From: a candidate division Zixibacteria bacterium RBG_16_43_9
GTDB taxonomy: Bacteria > Zixibacteria > MSB-5A5 > RBG-16-43-9
NCBI GenBank assembly: GCA_001775355.1
Contig: MEWM01000146.1
Coordinates: 3,747-11,781 of the forward strand
Reading direction: 5' to 3'
Length of the DNA: 8,035 nt
Part shown: one piece after another, positions 6,230 through 8,035 of the stretch
Position numbering within the stretch: position 1 is the first letter of the stretch
Layout: every line of letters begins with the position of its first letter
Translations under genes and position numbers: made by a program
Notes under the pieces: generated by a model
The model's database searches: none
What the model was told of the DNA's origin: nothing
The model's input: the letters and a program-made list of their open reading frames with translations, nothing else

Positions 6230-7825
6230 ATGACAAAAGCCGGTTTAGTATTGTTGAATGGCAAAATCGCCACTATGGATCAAGGTAACCCCTGGGTAGA
6301 AGCTCTTGCAGTATCTGGTGAGAGGATTGTCCATATGGGCAAAGATGAGCAGATAAGAGATTACGTTACAGCAGATACCCAGGTAATAAATTTAGGAGGT
6401 AAGCTGGTTTTGCCAGGATTTAATGATGCGCACCTGCATTTTCTTGGTGGGGGGTTGAACTTCCTGCGGATGGACTTGAGAAATTGCACAAGCTTTGAGG
6501 AAATAGGGGAGAGGATTAAGGATAAAGTTAGCAAACTTCAGCCTGGGTCCTGGATTTTAGGGAGGGGATGGGACCATACTCTTTTTAATCAAGGGAAATG
6601 GCCGGATAAAACTTTTTTAGATAAAATTACTCCGCAGAATCCAGTTTACTTAAAAAGAATTGATGGGCACGTAGGCTGGGTTAATAGTTTAGCTTTGCAG
6701 ATGTCGAAAATAGACAAGAATTGCTCTTCTCCGGAAGGAGGGACTATTATCGAAGATGCTCATACTGGAGAGCCGATAGGGATTTTGCTGGAAAATGCGA
6801 TGCAATTGGTCGAGCGCATAATTCCTAAGCCTTCTTTTAAGGAACAGACTTTAGCAATAAGAGAAGCTGTGAAGGAAGCTAACAGGTTCGGGATAACAAG
6901 CGTTCAGGATAATTCGGATGTAGAGGTATTAGAGGTTTACAAAAAGCTTCTGGAAAAAGATGAGTTGAAAGTCAGGGTGAGCGAGTGGTTGCCTTTAGAG
7001 TTGATTAGAAATCATGAGGAGTTAAAACGTCTAATTGAGAGTTTCCCCGAAAAGAGTAATCTCTTAAAACCAGGTCTTTTGAAGATCATGGCAGATGGAA
7101 CGCTTGGCTCACGCACTGCTTTTCTCTTTGAGCCTTATTCAGATGAGCCTGGAAAATCCGGAGTTCTCTTGTATGAGGAAAAAGAGATGGAGGATATGGT
7201 CTTGCTGGCAGATAAATCAGGATATCAGGTGGGGATTCATGCAATCGGGGATAGAGCTAATCATACAGTTTTGAATATATATGAAAAAATTCAAAAGCTG
7301 AATCCAGAGAGAGAGAGAAGGCATCGAATCGAACATTGTAGTCTGCTCAGGGAGGCGGACATTCCTCGTTTTGCTAAGTCCGGGACAGTAGCTTCTGTCC
7401 AGCCGAGCTTCTGGAGTTCGGACAAAAAATGGCTGGAGCAAAGGCTGGGAAAAGAGAGGATGAAAGGAGCTTATGCTTTTAAATCGCTTTTGGATTCAGG
7501 CACGGTTTTGGCTTTCGGGACTGATTGGCCTGTGGAGTCTTTGAATCCGATGTTGGGGATATATTCAGCGGTAACACGGGCTGTAGGGGCGTATTGCCAT
7601 ACGCCCCTACAAAAGCTGACTGTAGAGCAAGCGGTGAAAGCCTATATCCTGGGTTCGGCTTATGCTGAATTTCAGGAGAAAGAGAAAGGTTCTCTTGAAA
7701 TAGGGAAATTAGCAGATATAGTGGTTTTATCTAAAGATATTTTCAGCATTCAGCTAGAGGAAATTCTGGAGACTGAAGTGGAGATGACGATTTTGGGGGG
7801 AAAGGTCATTTATAGCAAACAGTAG
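6230..7825 (+). CDS. Metal-dependent amidohydrolase, YtcJ-like (amidohydrolase 3 family)
   Basis: A 531-residue TIM-barrel hydrolase of normal family length. Residues about 1-62 and 490-531 form the small beta-sandwich domain (start LLNGKIATMD, end LADIVVLSKD and ILGGKVIY). The barrel carries DAHLHF with metal ligands H68 and H70, KIMADGTLGSRTA at 285-297 with candidate bridging lysine K285, GIHAIGDRA with H337, RIEHC with H369, and FGTDWP with catalytic D432. These are the signatures of the YtcJ group, which hydrolyses C-N bonds in amide or formamide substrates. The true substrate is unknown. No signal peptide is seen, so it is probably cytosolic. The ATG at 6230 begins right before the family's usual first strand; its ribosome-binding site is weak. 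A perfect 13-bp palindrome lies in frame at codons 452-461. The gene is monocistronic, with the promoter at 6070-6099 and a possible terminator at 7849-7874. Confidence 0.94.
   Translation: MTKAGLVLLNGKIATMDQGNPWVEALAVSGERIVHMGKDEQIRDYVTADTQVINLGGKLVLPGFNDAHLHFLGGGLNFLRMDLRNCTSFEEIGERIKDKVSKLQPGSWILGRGWDHTLFNQGKWPDKTFLDKITPQNPVYLKRIDGHVGWVNSLALQMSKIDKNCSSPEGGTIIEDAHTGEPIGILLENAMQLVERIIPKPSFKEQTLAIREAVKEANRFGITSVQDNSDVEVLEVYKKLLEKDELKVRVSEWLPLELIRNHEELKRLIESFPEKSNLLKPGLLKIMADGTLGSRTAFLFEPYSDEPGKSGVLLYEEKEMEDMVLLADKSGYQVGIHAIGDRANHTVLNIYEKIQKLNPERERRHRIEHCSLLREADIPRFAKSGTVASVQPSFWSSDKKWLEQRLGKERMKGAYAFKSLLDSGTVLAFGTDWPVESLNPMLGIYSAVTRAVGAYCHTPLQKLTVEQAVKAYILGSAYAEFQEKEKGSLEIGKLADIVVLSKDIFSIQLEEILETEVEMTILGGKVIYSKQ
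7582..7611 (+). repeat. REP-like palindrome inserted in frame within the amidohydrolase gene
   Basis: Arms TGTAGGGGCGTAT (7582-7594) and ATACGCCCCTACA (7599-7611) are perfect 13-bp inverted repeats around a TGCC loop. GTAG sits near both outer ends (7583-7586 and, on the complement, 7607-7610). The left part GTAGGGGCG matches the leader element at 6187-6212 apart from its first base. Codons 452-461 read VGAYCHTPLQ, and the frame continues cleanly into LTVEQAV. The region falls after VTR and before the conserved LTVEQA helix, where the family varies in length. Confidence 0.8.
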
Positions 7826-7848
7826 GTAGTAGACAGCCTACAGGGGTG

Positions 7849-7874
7849 ACACCCTCAAACTTGTTTGAGGGTGT
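7849..7874 (+). terminator. Hairpin after the amidohydrolase stop, possible terminator
   Basis: Arms ACACCCTCAAA (7849-7859) and TTTGAGGGTGT (7864-7874) form a perfect 11-bp stem with a CTTG loop, 23 nt after the stop codon. Only two T residues follow before CGTAG, so it is a poor intrinsic terminator by tail. It may simply be another palindromic repeat. Confidence 0.45.
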
Positions 7875-7877
7875 TTC

Positions 7878-7902
7878 GTAGCGTCGGGCTTTATGCCCGA
7901 CG
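7878..7902 (+). repeat. REP-like hairpin with GTAG foot
   Basis: GTAG (7878-7881) directly abuts the stem CGTCGGGC (7882-7889), loop TTTAT, GCCCGACG (7895-7902), a perfect 8 bp. It lies 3 nt after the preceding hairpin. Confidence 0.65.
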
Positions 7903-7952
7903 AAGGGGTTTACTGTGCTAAGCTAACACTATGAATCTTTCGCGTGGGGTCA

Positions 7953-7971
7953 GTCCCGCCGATGGCGGGAC
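7953..7971. repeat. Perfect 8-bp stem-loop, CCCGCC type
   Basis: Arms GTCCCGCC (7953-7960) and GGCGGGAC (7964-7971) enclose a GAT loop. GTGGGG at 7944-7949 may be a changed GTAGGGG head. The core resembles the stems at 5926-5942 and 5978-6001. Confidence 0.6.
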
Positions 7972-7999
7972 GACGGGCACATTGAGTTTGCCCCTGCTC

Positions 8000-8023
8000 G
8001 TCGAGGATGTTATCATCCTCGAC
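8000..8023. repeat. Perfect 10-bp stem-loop at the right edge
   Basis: Arms GTCGAGGATG (8000-8009) and CATCCTCGAC (8014-8023) enclose a TTAT loop. AAAATC follows, so on the minus strand a T-run precedes the stem; it is not an evident terminator for a plus-strand gene. Nothing else is seen from 7903 to 8035 apart from these hairpins. Confidence 0.6.
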
Positions 8024-8035
8024 AAAATCTTTCGC

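Noticed and set aside
7822..7841. GTAGG and CCTAC inverted repeat overlapping the amidohydrolase stop codon
   Set aside because: Only 5 bp of pairing with a 10-nt loop; the TAG stop inside GTAG is probably coincidence.

Overview
The window reads as a chromosomal segment of a free-living, probably uncultivated Gram-negative-type bacterium. Its large eukaryote-like kinase with ATPase and TPR domains, the GAF sensor gene behind it, and spacers crowded with small palindromes resemble genomes of the FCB/Zixibacteria/KSB1 kind or of Deltaproteobacteria. That placement is an impression from gene style, not a proven assignment. There are no tRNA, rRNA, CRISPR, transposase or phage genes.

Layout. Positions 1-4697 hold a signalling pair on the minus strand: a 1268-residue Ser/Thr kinase with a STAND-type ATPase and TPR repeats (891-4697), then, 33 bp downstream, a GAF-domain sensor gene that runs off the left edge (1-857). 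A 269-bp spacer with two fold-back structures (4698-4966) separates it from a minus-strand short-chain dehydrogenase/reductase (4967-5731). A 498-bp divergent spacer (5732-6229) is packed with hairpins and carries a convincing sigma70-type promoter (6070-6099) facing right. It drives a YtcJ-type metal-dependent amidohydrolase (6230-7825). The last 210 bp hold four more tandem hairpins and no gene.

How the genes relate. The kinase and GAF genes are very likely co-transcribed and form one sensory module: ligand or protein sensing by TPR and GAF domains, NTP-dependent switching by the ATPase, and phosphorylation by the kinase. The output domain of the GAF protein lies outside the window. The reductase and the amidohydrolase are ordinary small-molecule enzymes on divergent transcripts with no visible link to the signalling pair.

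The most unusual content is the palindromes. At least seven hairpins have a GTAG tetranucleotide at or very near the stem base, the layout of REP elements moved by REP-associated tyrosine transposases (RAYTs). Stem sequences differ while the GTAG foot is kept. One perfect copy lies in frame inside the amidohydrolase gene and encodes part of a surface-loop region. Three others form the transcribed leader of that same gene.
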